Assembly: GCA_022614915.1 (NCBI GenBank)
Contig: JAKEHV010000076.1
Span: 1-32,274 of the forward strand
DNA from: Gemmataceae bacterium
GTDB taxonomy: Bacteria; Planctomycetota; Planctomycetia; Gemmatales; Gemmataceae
Reading direction: 5' to 3'
DNA: 32,274 nucleotides
Numbering within the stretch: position 1 is the stretch's first letter; every line of letters starts with the position of its first letter. The notes below the pieces were generated by a model. That model searched no databases, had not been told where the DNA came from, and saw only the letters and a program-made list of their open reading frames with translations. Shown one piece after another: positions 8,244 through 18,000 of the stretch. The position numbers and the translations under genes were made by a program.

Positions 8244-10513
8244 CACGCCCGGCCGCACCAGTAGGCGAGCGTCATTTCTCCGAGCGCCAGCGCGAGCAAC
8301 GCCCACAAGAACCACATGGTCCATTCGCGGTTGAGCCGATCGGCGCCGCTCTGGTTTGTTTCGGCCGCGCCCGCGACCAAGTGAATCGGCGTGAAGCCCA
8401 GCCGCTGGTTCAGTTGTTCCTCGCCGAGCGCTTCCAAATCCTGGCTTTCGCGCAGGTCCGGCGTAACGGCAAGCGGCGTGCCTGCGGACTTCAAAGTCCG
8501 AGGTAGCGTCTCGTCGCCTGAGCCGGGCTGAATCGAAGTTTGCACGAGCCGATACACGCCACTCTGAAACAGATTGGGCACCGCAAGCACCAGACGGTTA
8601 GTTCGCTTTTCCGGCACGCCCAGGCGCACCGCCTTGCCGTCGGGCTGCACGAGCGTGTAGCCGCGCGGTTGCGAATCCGGCGGGAACCAATCGAGCGAAT
8701 GGCCCGCAGTGACGTTATAGGTCTGCGTCTGGCCATGAAGCAAATGACTCACTGTCACGTCCACAAACGGCACATAAACGCCTAAGCGCAGCGGCCAATC
8801 GGTCCAGCCTGGATGAGACGACTCGGGCCGAAAGCCGGGCTCGGCGGCAGTGGCGATCAACAGCACTTCGCCGGCATCGACCTGCCGGCGCACGACCGCA
8901 GGCTTGCCGTCGTGATAACGCAGTGCGACGGTCGGTGACACGGACGGCTTGGTCGCGTCCTCTTGTTCCTTGGCGATCTCAGTCAATTCGAGCGTGCGCC
9001 ACACCTGTATATCGTTGAATCCTTTGTAGTAATCGTCCTCCTTGAAGCGCCAATAGGCCGGCAATTGGGCGCTGGCGCGGTCGATCGCGAGCGGCGCTTT
9101 GGCAGGCTTCTCGATAAGCCCCTGGATCGGCAACGGTAAAAGACCATACTTTTGGCCCAGAACGCGGTTGTAAGCCTCCGGTTGTACGTTGTCGCCGGCA
9201 TAGACGATCAAGCCTTTGCCTTTGCGGACGAAGCGCGCTAGCTCCTCGACGAAATCCGCCGGCAATGCTTCGGCGCGTTTTTTAGGGCCAGAGTCCAACG
9301 CGACGTTCACGAGGATGCACAGATCCGCTTTTGCCAAAAGTGCCGGCGACGCCAGCCGCGGCGTGACCAGCCTGGGCTGCAAATGGTGCTTGGCGCGTTC
9401 GCTCTCCTTCACCGGCGCTAGGGCGTGTGCGAGGAAGAAGCTCGACGAGCTTTCCGGATTGCGGTCGCTTGGATTGCCGTCCACGACGAGGATGCTGACC
9501 TGGTCGCGGACCAAGACGACCTGGTCGAAGCGATTGTCGCCGGGCATATCGTCGTGGTCGATCTTCGCGGTCAGGAGGCGCAATCCGGACTTGTCGAGTT
9601 TCGCAGCTAGTGTCAGGGCTCGGGTCTCGCCGGGATCAATCTTGGCCAGGGCCTGCGTCTCGGCGTTTTTGTCGTCGCCGTCGACGGCGAGAGAGATCTT
9701 CACGTCCTTGACCGGTTCCACGCCGGTGTTGCCAACGAGCACTGCGAAACCGACGCGCTCGCCGGGACGCGGCACGCCGGACTGCGGCGTGATGCCGATA
9801 ACCGCGACGTTGGCCGGCGTGCGCGTGCCTGCGCGCACGAGGAACACGGTCGCTTTGTCCTTGATGTCTTGGAAAGCGCGGACCAGACCGCCGGGTTGCT
9901 GCTCCCAGCCCAGCTTTTGCATGTCGCTAAGAAGGTACAACTCTTTGTTGGAGGATTGGCCGCGCGCCAGCGCCTCGGCCGCCTCGTCCAAGCCAGGTTT
10001 GAGGTCGGTGGCCAGGCTCGTCGGTCTGAGCGACTGCACCAGCACGCGCGCCTGGTCGAGGTTAGCGGGCGCGCGCGGGCCCAAGAGCGCCGCGCGGTCG
10101 GCGCAGGCGATGATTTGCACGGTGGAGTGCTGCGGCAATTGCTCGATGACGCGCAGGGCGGCGTCCTGGGCGCGCTCGAGCCGGCTGCGAGCCCCGTCGC
10201 TGGCGCCCATGCTATAGGAGGTGTCAAAGACAAAAACGGCGTCGACGGCATCGCCGCGGCCGCCGCCGCGCACCACCGAGGAAATCGGCCGGGCCAAGGC
10301 GAGCGCCAACACCACCAAGAGTGTGCACCGAAGTATCAGGAGCAACAATTCCTGAAAGCGCAGCCGCCGGCTGGTTTGTTCGATGCTGGTAAGGAGAAAC
10401 TTCATCGCCGCCCACGGCACGAGCCGGTAGCGGCTGCGGAAAAAGAGGTGTATCGCGATCGGTATGCCGACCGCGAGAGCACCGAGCAGCATGAACGGCG
10501 ACAGAAACGTCAT
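8240..10513 (-). CDS. BatA-type VWA membrane protein
   Basis: The product has 757 residues. Residues 1-80 match the BatA N-terminal double-helix region (MTFLSPFMLLGALAVGIPIA, then a helix at about 56-75). A VWA domain follows with an intact MIDAS motif (Asp97, Ser99, Ser101 in FVFDTSYS). The middle carries beta-rich and GATase-like segments, and a final helix lies near residues 735-752. The ATG at 10513 overlaps the DUF58 stop by four bases (ATGA), a clear sign of coupling. In characterised systems BatA and MoxR belong to Bacteroides aerotolerance-type loci; whether this protein has a stress role is inference. It sits between DUF58 and the second VWA gene, the usual order in planctomycetes. 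Confidence 0.85.
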   Translation of the reverse strand: MTFLSPFMLLGALAVGIPIAIHLFFRSRYRLVPWAAMKFLLTSIEQTSRRLRFQELLLLILRCTLLVVLALALARPISSVVRGGGRGDAVDAVFVFDTSYSMGASDGARSRLERAQDAALRVIEQLPQHSTVQIIACADRAALLGPRAPANLDQARVLVQSLRPTSLATDLKPGLDEAAEALARGQSSNKELYLLSDMQKLGWEQQPGGLVRAFQDIKDKATVFLVRAGTRTPANVAVIGITPQSGVPRPGERVGFAVLVGNTGVEPVKDVKISLAVDGDDKNAETQALAKIDPGETRALTLAAKLDKSGLRLLTAKIDHDDMPGDNRFDQVVLVRDQVSILVVDGNPSDRNPESSSSFFLAHALAPVKESERAKHHLQPRLVTPRLASPALLAKADLCILVNVALDSGPKKRAEALPADFVEELARFVRKGKGLIVYAGDNVQPEAYNRVLGQKYGLLPLPIQGLIEKPAKAPLAIDRASAQLPAYWRFKEDDYYKGFNDIQVWRTLELTEIAKEQEDATKPSVSPTVALRYHDGKPAVVRRQVDAGEVLLIATAAEPGFRPESSHPGWTDWPLRLGVYVPFVDVTVSHLLHGQTQTYNVTAGHSLDWFPPDSQPRGYTLVQPDGKAVRLGVPEKRTNRLVLAVPNLFQSGVYRLVQTSIQPGSGDETLPRTLKSAGTPLAVTPDLRESQDLEALGEEQLNQRLGFTPIHLVAGAAETNQSGADRLNREWTMWFLWALLALALGEMTLAYWCGRAW

Positions 10514-11400
10514 ACAATGCGCACCTTCAAGCGCCTGGCCAGATACCCGATCAACGTCTCCGCCAGCGGCTTGGCAGTGTTCATCAGCACGTAGTCGACG
10601 CGGTTGGCCTCGCAGCCAGCTTGCAGTTCCCTGAGGTACTTATCCAAAGCGCGCAAATACGCGGGGCGGACCAGCTGCGGCCGGGTCAACAATTGCAGCT
10701 TTTCCTCCATGGCGTCGAACTTCACCATGCCGCCGAAAGGAAACTCGACTTCCTCCGGATGGAGAATGTGAAACAACGTAACCTCGTGTCCCTGAAAGCG
10801 CAGGTGCTGCAAGCCGTCCAGGAGCGCGGGCACGTCGTCGATGCAATCCGAAATCAAGAAGACCAGGCCGCGGCGGCGCACCTGTTGGGCCAAATCGTGC
10901 AACAACGGCGCAATGGCAGTTTTTTCGCGCGGCTCGACGCTTTCCAACGTGTGCAGAATCGTCTGCACGTGTCCCGGTTGGCCGCTGGCCGGCAGCCGTT
11001 CGCGCCAATCCGCGTCGAAGACATTGAGGCTCACGCTGTCGCGCTGATGCACGACCAGATACGCCAGCGCCGCCGCCAATAGCTTTGCGTATTCCAACTT
11101 GTTGGTCGCGCCTTCGCCGTAGAGCATCGACCGGCTGGCGTCGAGCAGAAGGTGTCCGGCGAAGTTCGTTTCCTGCTCATACTGCTTGATCGTGTAGCGC
11201 TCGCTGCGGCCATAACTCTTCCAGTCGATATAGCGCAGATCGTCGCCGGGAACGTATTCGCGGTGCTGCACGAACTCGACGGAGAAGCCGCGATAAGGGC
11301 TGCGATGATCGCCGACGCGCAAACCTTCGACGATGGTGCGCGCCTTGAGGCCGAGCACCTGAGCGCGGGCGATGACGTCGGGATGGAGGTAGTTCGTCAT
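10510..11400 (-). CDS. DUF58 domain protein
   Basis: The product has 296 residues. The DUF58 signature HREYVPGDDLRYIDW is at residues 46-60, and a VWA-like core with LLLDASRSM (Asp87, Ser89, Ser91) follows. No membrane helix is obvious, so it is probably cytosolic, as is usual for short DUF58 proteins that partner MoxR ATPases. The ATG at 11400 (MTNYLHPDVI) begins the conserved part; the frame stays open to 11436 but that stretch translates an AT-rich repeat and is unlikely to be coding. The gene overlaps the BatA-type gene by four bases downstream. A four-helix-bundle gene and AT-rich repeats separate it from moxR, an unusual break in a normally compact pair. Confidence 0.88.
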   Translation of the reverse strand: MTNYLHPDVIARAQVLGLKARTIVEGLRVGDHRSPYRGFSVEFVQHREYVPGDDLRYIDWKSYGRSERYTIKQYEQETNFAGHLLLDASRSMLYGEGATNKLEYAKLLAAALAYLVVHQRDSVSLNVFDADWRERLPASGQPGHVQTILHTLESVEPREKTAIAPLLHDLAQQVRRRGLVFLISDCIDDVPALLDGLQHLRFQGHEVTLFHILHPEEVEFPFGGMVKFDAMEEKLQLLTRPQLVRPAYLRALDKYLRELQAGCEANRVDYVLMNTAKPLAETLIGYLARRLKVRIV

Positions 11401-11424
11401 GGATGCAATCGACAGATCGCAATG

Positions 11425-11508
11425 GACAATTAGCAATTGACAATTAGCAATTGCAAATTGCTTCCAGTGTCATGGACGTCTCCTCAATTTGAAACTGTCA
11501 ATTCTCTC
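11425..11508. repeat. AT-rich direct repeats and a third copy of the gene leader
   Basis: ACAATTAGCAATT occurs twice (from about 11430 and 11440). Next to it, 11471-11506 holds a partial copy of the leader found at 11861-11905 and 11941-11980, including the CGTCTCCTCAATTTGAAA block. On the minus strand this leader carries GAGGAG ahead of an ATG at 11473, which opens only a nine-codon frame ending at 11444. Confidence 0.7.
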
Positions 11509-11863
11509 TCTTTGGCTTGAGTCCCTTGGTAGTGACGATCTTGCCGAATATGTTGGATAATTGTTTGCATTCATTCGTCAGCGTCGCCACCCGCGATTCA
11601 CGCAGGAGATCCGCGCGAATGATGATCAGCAACCAGACATTTGTCTCGCGAAGTTCCTTAAGCACTACCTTAAGTTTGTGCACGAAATCCGCTCGGCTTT
11701 CGGCTGCGCACGCTTCGGCGTAATTCGGGGCCGGCGACGTTCCGCTGCGAACGATTTGGCCAGCCACGTGTCTGCCCAAGTGCGTATCGGGCAACGCATC
11801 AACCAGCTTGCCAATACGAGCCGCGAAATCGACCAATCGGTCCAGCAGTTCATCCGGCGTCAT
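11498..11863 (-). CDS. Four-helix-bundle protein (23S rRNA intervening-sequence-protein family)
   Basis: The product has 121 residues and a mostly helical pattern. Its features fit the four-helix-bundle/S23-like family: an early aromatic/charged helix, then GRHVAGQIVRSGTSPAPNYAEA, then an EL-RET-N-W-L helix. Members were first noted inside 23S rRNA intervening sequences but are often free-standing; their function is not settled. The ATG at 11863 is preceded by GAGGAG at the right distance. The gene lies between moxR and the DUF58 gene, on the same strand, and both borders carry copies of the same AT-rich leader. This suggests that it is a later insertion into the operon, while still letting transcription pass. 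Confidence 0.85.
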   Translation of the reverse strand: MTPDELLDRLVDFAARIGKLVDALPDTHLGRHVAGQIVRSGTSPAPNYAEACAAESRADFVHKLKVVLKELRETNVWLLIIIRADLLRESRVATLTNECKQLSNIFGKIVTTKGLKPKREN

Positions 11864-11997
11864 GCTCGTCTCCTCAATTTGAAATTGCTAATTGTCAATT
11901 CTCTTCAAGCAGCTTGGTTCTTCGGCAATTCATCCGGCGTCATGTTCGTCTCCTCAATTTGAAATTGCTAATTGTCAATGCTAATTGTCGATTCCCT

Positions 11998-12020
<23 letters not shown>
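11849..12020. repeat. 80-bp tandem duplication across the moxR / four-helix-bundle junction
   Basis: Copy A (11849-11927) and copy B (11929-12020) are near-identical apart from about a dozen extra bases in B. Each runs from the first codons of the four-helix-bundle gene, through its ribosome-binding site and AT-rich leader, into the last codons of moxR. The period between matching bases is 80. Confidence 0.85.
11905..11943 (-). other. Chimeric 12-codon mini-ORF made by the duplication
   Basis: On the minus strand an ATG at 11943 with GAGGAG upstream opens MTPDELPKNQAA and then stops. MTPDEL equals the first six residues of the four-helix-bundle protein, and PKNQAA equals the last six of MoxR. 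It is a by-product of the 80-bp duplication. It may be translated, because its ribosome-binding site equals that of the real gene, but a function is not implied. Confidence 0.6.
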
Positions 12021-13008
<988 letters not shown>

Positions 13009-13196
13009 GGAGTCATTCCGCAAAGGAGAGGAAACCAGGCGGGTAAAGGTACATCATAACGGCTCGCGGATCGAACACAAGCGCGGCGGCGGTATTGTAG
13101 CTTGGTAGAGGGAATGGTGCGAACAGTTCCCACTAACGAAGTGATGCCCCACAAACCAGAAAACGGCACGCGGAGGAAATGAAGGACCCCCAGCCC

Positions 13197-13236
13197 GAAT
13201 ATTCCCTCGCTCGCGCGTCGGGCTAGTGTGAATATT
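13197..13236. repeat. Dispersed element with a perfect 7-bp direct flank
   Basis: The unit at 13204-13229 contains CTCGCTCGCGCGTCGGGCT and is bordered by GAATATT on both sides (13197-13203 and 13230-13236), which looks like a target-site duplication. It lies in the 293-bp gap upstream of moxR. Apart from this element and the adjacent terminator I see no gene in that gap; the moxR promoter should be there but cannot be fixed by eye. Confidence 0.8.
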
Positions 13237-13247
13237 CTTGTGCAGAG

Positions 13248-13276
13248 AAAAAAAGGGCGGACAAGAATGTCCGCCC
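13248..13276 (-). terminator. Intrinsic terminator after the Cys-rich exported protein gene
   Basis: A 9-bp perfect stem (GGGCGGACA at 13255-13263 with TGTCCGCCC at 13268-13276) with loop AGAA is followed, on the minus strand, by seven T (A-run at 13248-13254). It begins about 25 bases past the stop codon at 13302. Confidence 0.88.
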
Positions 13277-13301
13277 CAATCTGACGTAAATGACGCCCGC
13301 C

Positions 13302-14105
13302 TTAACGGAACAGCCCGAAGCCGCCGCGGTAGCTGCCGCACTCGGGTACGCGCACGACTTCCGTGTGCGGCACCCATTCGCAGTAGCGGACCGTACGCTT
13401 TACCTTTTCCGATTGCAAGTCATAGACAGTGCGGGTGCAATCGCGCACTTGCTTGTCATAGTCGCAAACCTTCACGCACACTTCGCGGACGACCGGCTGG
13501 TAATCGACCTGTTGGCGCACGCCCTTTTTCTCAACGCGGTCATACTGCACCACGTTGACGACCAATTCCTTGTGCTTGACGATCGGCTTCATCACGCAAC
13601 GCTTCACCACGTGCTCTTCGGTCACCGTCTGGCAGCGATACGTGCAGCGGCCGCACTCGTCGACGACGGGCACGCGCACCATGCGGCACACGGGCACTTT
13701 CTCTTCGACAATGTGTCTTTCATACTCGCAGTAAGCGACCTTGCGCTTTTCCGGAACGCACTTGGGCACCATCGCGGTGTACACATACTCGACGTCCTTG
13801 CAGATTGGTTTGTACGAGGTGACCTTGCGGACTTCGTCCTTCCACTTGGGAACCAGTACGGTCACGGCGTACTTTTCCACACGCGGCACACATCTGGTGA
13901 TGACCTGCTCCACTTCCTTCTCTTTCCAGACAGGCTTGTAGCAGGTCACTTTCACGTCGACCATGGTTGGAGCGGGCGCCGGCGCGCAATCCGGCTCGCA
14001 CAAACCACGACAGCGGCGCAATAGCCCGTCCGCCTCGCCGACGGACGGCAATCCCAGCCAGGCCACGGCTACAAACAGCAAAGTTGCGGGTACAAGGCGT
14101 CTCAT
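13302..14105 (-). CDS. Cys-rich exported protein with YTV-like repeats
   Basis: The product has 267 residues. A signal peptide (residues 1-25, MRRLVPATLLFVAVAWLGLP, cleavage near GEA-DG) is followed by a mature part with 18 cysteines and strongly alternating Val/Lys/Tyr/Cys strands such as YVYTAMVPKC and VAYCEYERH. This resembles the YTV-type repeats of planctomycete cell-wall-associated proteins, where Cys-rich, basic repeats are thought to be disulfide-linked; the match is by pattern only. The ATG at 14105 sits behind CGGAG and starts a clean signal peptide; the longer frame to 14144 lacks that logic. It is a single-gene unit closed by a strong terminator. A structural envelope role is inference. 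Confidence 0.8.
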   Translation of the reverse strand: MRRLVPATLLFVAVAWLGLPSVGEADGLLRRCRGLCEPDCAPAPAPTMVDVKVTCYKPVWKEKEVEQVITRCVPRVEKYAVTVLVPKWKDEVRKVTSYKPICKDVEYVYTAMVPKCVPEKRKVAYCEYERHIVEEKVPVCRMVRVPVVDECGRCTYRCQTVTEEHVVKRCVMKPIVKHKELVVNVVQYDRVEKKGVRQQVDYQPVVREVCVKVCDYDKQVRDCTRTVYDLQSEKVKRTVRYCEWVPHTEVVRVPECGSYRGGFGLFR

Positions 14106-14273
14106 GCGACACTCCGTTCGAGTTGAGCTCTCCGGGCTACGCAAGGAGAGCTTGCCAAGGATGTCTTTTCAGAATTTGGGAGGTTTGTCTAATTTATATC
14201 GGACTATGCAAGATGGGCAACATAATCCGGCAAAAAGTACCTGATTTCCGAAGTAAGGAAGCGGATTTGACGG

Positions 14274-14954
14274 TTATTTCTCCCGCTCCAGCTGAGAGAG
14301 AATATTGCGAATGTCCTCCGACTCGGGTAGCTGCCAGTTGCCGTGTCCTAACAATACGCTTGCATCCGGGTTTTGCTCCTCGGCTGCGGACCGTGCGATT
14401 TCTTGTTCTTCCTTCTTGGGTTTCTTGCCGCGCTGTTTCGAGGCTTCCGCCAACGCCTCAAGCGCCGTCAACGTCTCGTCTTCAATGGGAATGCCCTCGG
14501 GGGCTTCCTCTACGACCTCACCCACCACTACCGGCGTTTCTTCCGAAAAACTATCGGGCAACGCCACGGCCTCGGCGAAAGGCACATCGTCCGGATCCAC
14601 GCCGATAACGCCCGCATTGTACACGGGTTCGCCTTGGAGTTGCTTGATGGCCGCGGGCGTCAGCTGATAGTTGATCAAAAAGGTGACGGCGCCTACCGTC
14701 AAACGGTCGCCCGGCTTGACGATCTGCGGTTTCGAGATGCGCTCGCCGTTGACGTATGTGCCGTTGACGCTGGCCAGGTCCTCAACCACCAGGACGTCTT
14801 CCCACACTTTGATGCGGCAGTGACGCCGGCTGACGGATTCCGCCGGCACGCGCAGGTGGCATCCTTTGCGGCGGCCGACGATCGTCTCCGGGCGGTTCAA
14901 ACGAAACGCCTGCGGACGGCCGGATCCCGTCTCCAATAGCAACTGCGCGTCCAT
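14274..14954 (-). CDS. FHA-domain protein
   Basis: The product has 226 residues. An N-terminal FHA domain (about 1-95) shows the phosphothreonine-binding residues: Arg28 in VGRRK, Ser42 and His45 in VSRRH, and Asn64-Gly65 and Asn69 in VNGTYVNG. The remaining 125 residues are acidic and probably disordered, with a basic KQRGKKPKKEE patch and a short helix at the end. FHA proteins read Ser/Thr-kinase phosphorylation, and planctomycetes encode many such kinases; no kinase is in this window. The start at 14954 (MDAQLLLETG) begins the domain, but in-frame starts at 14999 and 15020 are possible because none has a strong ribosome-binding site. It lies downstream of the large VWA gene but a terminator separates them. 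Confidence 0.85.
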   Translation of the reverse strand: MDAQLLLETGSGRPQAFRLNRPETIVGRRKGCHLRVPAESVSRRHCRIKVWEDVLVVEDLASVNGTYVNGERISKPQIVKPGDRLTVGAVTFLINYQLTPAAIKQLQGEPVYNAGVIGVDPDDVPFAEAVALPDSFSEETPVVVGEVVEEAPEGIPIEDETLTALEALAEASKQRGKKPKKEEQEIARSAAEEQNPDASVLLGHGNWQLPESEDIRNILSQLEREK

Positions 14955-15040
14955 GAGAAGGCCAGTCAATACGTGTGCGAGTCGTACTCGATTAAGCATA
15001 CCACCCGGCAAGGATGCCATGCAAGCCCGCAGGCCGAAAA

Positions 15041-15075
15041 CAAAAAACCCACGGGGTCGGCCCGTGGGTTTTGTT
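15041..15075 (-). terminator. Intrinsic terminator after the 1597-residue protein gene
   Basis: A 10-bp perfect stem (AACCCACGGG at 15046-15055 with CCCGTGGGTT at 15061-15070) with loop GTCGG is followed on the minus strand by six T, a G and four more T. It is about 20 bases beyond the stop at 15090. A T-rich tail also exists on the plus strand, so it may work both ways. Confidence 0.9.
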
Positions 15076-15089
15076 TCACGATGGGGTGA

Positions 15090-18000
15090 TCAGCGTTGCG
15101 GGCCCGCGCCCGGGATCAACGGCAAATTGACCTGAGTTCGGCCTCCTGGTTGGAAAGTGGGCCGCAGGATCAATTGCGCGTCGCGCTGATCGCCATTCAT
15201 GTGCAGCGAGGCCGTGACGTTGACTCCGGAGCCCGCGACGGACTGAACGGCGTTTTGGAACGTCGGCTGCTGTTGTTGATTCTTTTGAGCCTTCGCCAAG
15301 GAGGCGACGCTGGGCAGTCCCGCGCCCGGGGTGCTCGCGCCGCCGCGCGGGCCGGAAGATCCGGAGTAGTCCGGGAAAGTCATGCCGCGCAGCTTCTGCA
15401 GCACGGTCAGACCGTTGGTTTGATCGGAGGAATCCTTGAGTTGCTCCTTGGGAGGCGCTACCGGCACATGAGCCAACTCGGTGCGTCGGCCGTTCGCCAG
15501 GTTGAACTTGAACGTGGCGGGCTTGTCCAAGCGCACCATTTCCAAGCGGCGGGTTTCTTTCGGCGTGCCGCAGTGCTGGATGATCTCCAGCCGAGCGCGG
15601 CCGCCCATAGGTTGACCGAAGATCCGTTGGACGGTGATTTCATAATCACCGGAAAAAGCCTGAGCCGCGGCATAAGACGCCTTGGTCAGGTCGGTGAGGT
15701 CAGCGCCCAGGAAGGCGCCGCCGCCGGGCGTCTGTTTTTGCTGCCAAGAGCAGATGCTGCCGTTGGGCTCCTTGACCTCCATTTGGACCTCGGCTTGTTC
15801 GCCGCCGACAGCCCAAGTGAGGTTGATGACCACGTCGCGTTGCCGCAAGGTCTGCAAGGCGAGCTTGAGCTTGTTAGCTTCGGGCGCACGATTGTCGTTC
15901 TCGAGGGTTTGCGCCAGCGCTTCCAAGCGAAGTTGCGCCTTGCCGTGCAGGACTTGGTTGTCGGTCGGCCAATCCTGGCTCAACAGTTTGCCCACGGCCC
16001 ATTCCATGGCTTTGCTGTCTTTGCCAAGCTCGGCGTAAGCAAGGGCTTCCGAGTAAGGCTGCGACAGATTGGGCTCCAAGTGGGCGGCTTGGCGGCAGAA
16101 GCCCAAGGCCCGATCCCATTGTTTGTTCTGGGCCATTGTGCGCGCCGCTTGCATGAAGCCTTGAGCGTCCTGCGGATCGAGCGCAACGGCGCTGAGGCGC
16201 GCCCGGCGGATTTCCTCGGGGTCGCCGCCGCTTTGTTCCAAAGCGATGGCCAGCGCCTCATAGACCCATGGGCGGACGACGATGCCGTGCCGCAGATTCG
16301 CCTTGAGGAATTCAGCGGCGTGTTTGGCTTCACCGGCCTCGAACAGGAAGTCGGCGGCGGCCACGACAAGTCCGGAGTGGACTCCGCCCTTGGCGATGGC
16401 GTCGTCCCAAGCCTTGGGATCGACTTCTTCGCGCTTGATATTTTTCGGAATGATCTTGGCGACTTTGTCGTTGTTGCCGGCCTGGCCCTTGCCCGGATTG
16501 GCTTCGCCGCCCTTGCCGCGCGGACCAATGGGCTGCAGGCCGCGATTCTCCGCATCCTCGAGCGGGCCTTGGACTTCACGTCGCTTGGCGCCGATGATGC
16601 CGCCCGTGATCGAGGTATGCACGCGCGAAGTGCCGCGGATAATGAGGGCCAACGCGGGCGGGAAGAACTCGATGGTATTGGATGTCTGGATGTCGGCCGG
16701 GCCGCCTTGGGACACAGGCAGCGGCGGACCGCCGGCGCCCATCATGCCGAATGCGCCGCCCATGTTGCCGAACATACCGGCCTGGCCGAACATGCCGCCG
16801 CCCGGGCCAATGCCGCCCAGCTGCCCGGCGCCGCCGAAGGGCGAGAAGAAGTTCGGTGAGAACGGGTTTTGCTGTTGTGTGTAGAACCATTCGCCGGGGG
16901 CGACGGTCTTGACGATCACGTCGATCAAGGTGACGGCTTGGCTTGCGCCCAACGCGCCCAAGGAGCCGTTGAAGCCGCCTTGGAACGAGCCGCCGGTGAA
17001 GGAGCCGACGGTGCCCTGGAAGTTGCCGATAGCGCCGGCAAAACCGCCGCCGCCGAGTGCGAGGGCGCCGCCAAGGGCATTGAAGCCGCCGATGCCACCG
17101 AGGCCACCGATGCCGCCGAGGCCACCGATACCCCCGATGCCGCCGATGCCGCCGATGCCGCCGAGGCCACCGATGCCGCCAATACCGCCGATGCCGCCAA
17201 TGCCACCGATGCCTTGAAGGCCGCCGCCGAAGCCTTGGAAGCCGGCGAACCCGCCTGCCTGGCCGAAGCCTTGCGGCGAAAACGTGCCTTGGCCGCCGCT
17301 CTGGCTGATCGGGATGACCAGGTCGCCGACCGGGTAAACGCGCAGCACCTTTTCACGGGTCTGGCGTTCGATCGTGGTCACTTCGATGAAGTTGCGGCGG
17401 ATGAGATAGGTGGCGTTGCTGGTCGGCACTTGTGACAGAGCGACGCGCAGCGCCGTCGCCATGGTCATCACTTTGGGATATTGCGGGAACTTGATGGGCG
17501 CATCGTACACGTCGCCCGCGTCGGCGTTTTCTTCCTTGAACGCGTTGGTGTCGATCAGGATCGGCAGGTCTTTGCCTTTGGCCTGGAACTTTTCGATGAA
17601 CAAGCCAATCGCTTCCTTCAGCGTCATGTTCTGTTGTTGGAAGTCTTTCATGTCGATCGTCTCGGTCAAGAGCTTGGCGAGCCCCTCCGCTTCGAGACGG
17701 CCCTTGTCGTCCTGGGGCAGGTAAGCGACCTCGTATTTCTCTTTGCGGATTTTGGTAATCATTTTCCAGGTGGCGAGCGGCGGGAAATAGATGCCGGGCT
17801 CATCCGGGAAGGGCACGTGAGACTTTTCCACTTCAAGCATGACGGACAAGAAGCGCTCCTCGCGGAGGCGTTTGAGGTCCAGCATCTTGCGGAGGTTGTA
17901 GCCGGCGAGCGTCATGTCGTAGGCCGGCTTGAGGACCTGGGGCACGTCCTGGCCCTTGAGCCGCGCTTCGGCGGCCATGGCTTCCAGGCCGTAAATCACT

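Noticed and set aside
15096-16859. Long plus-strand open frame (587 codons) opposite the 1597-residue protein gene
   Set aside because: Antisense shadow of a GC-rich gene; no domain pattern, no ribosome-binding site, and the minus-strand frame has clear domains.
16909-17217. Pro-rich PPMPPRPP frame on the plus strand
   Set aside because: It is the complement of the Gly-Gly-Ile minisatellite; low complexity, not a gene.
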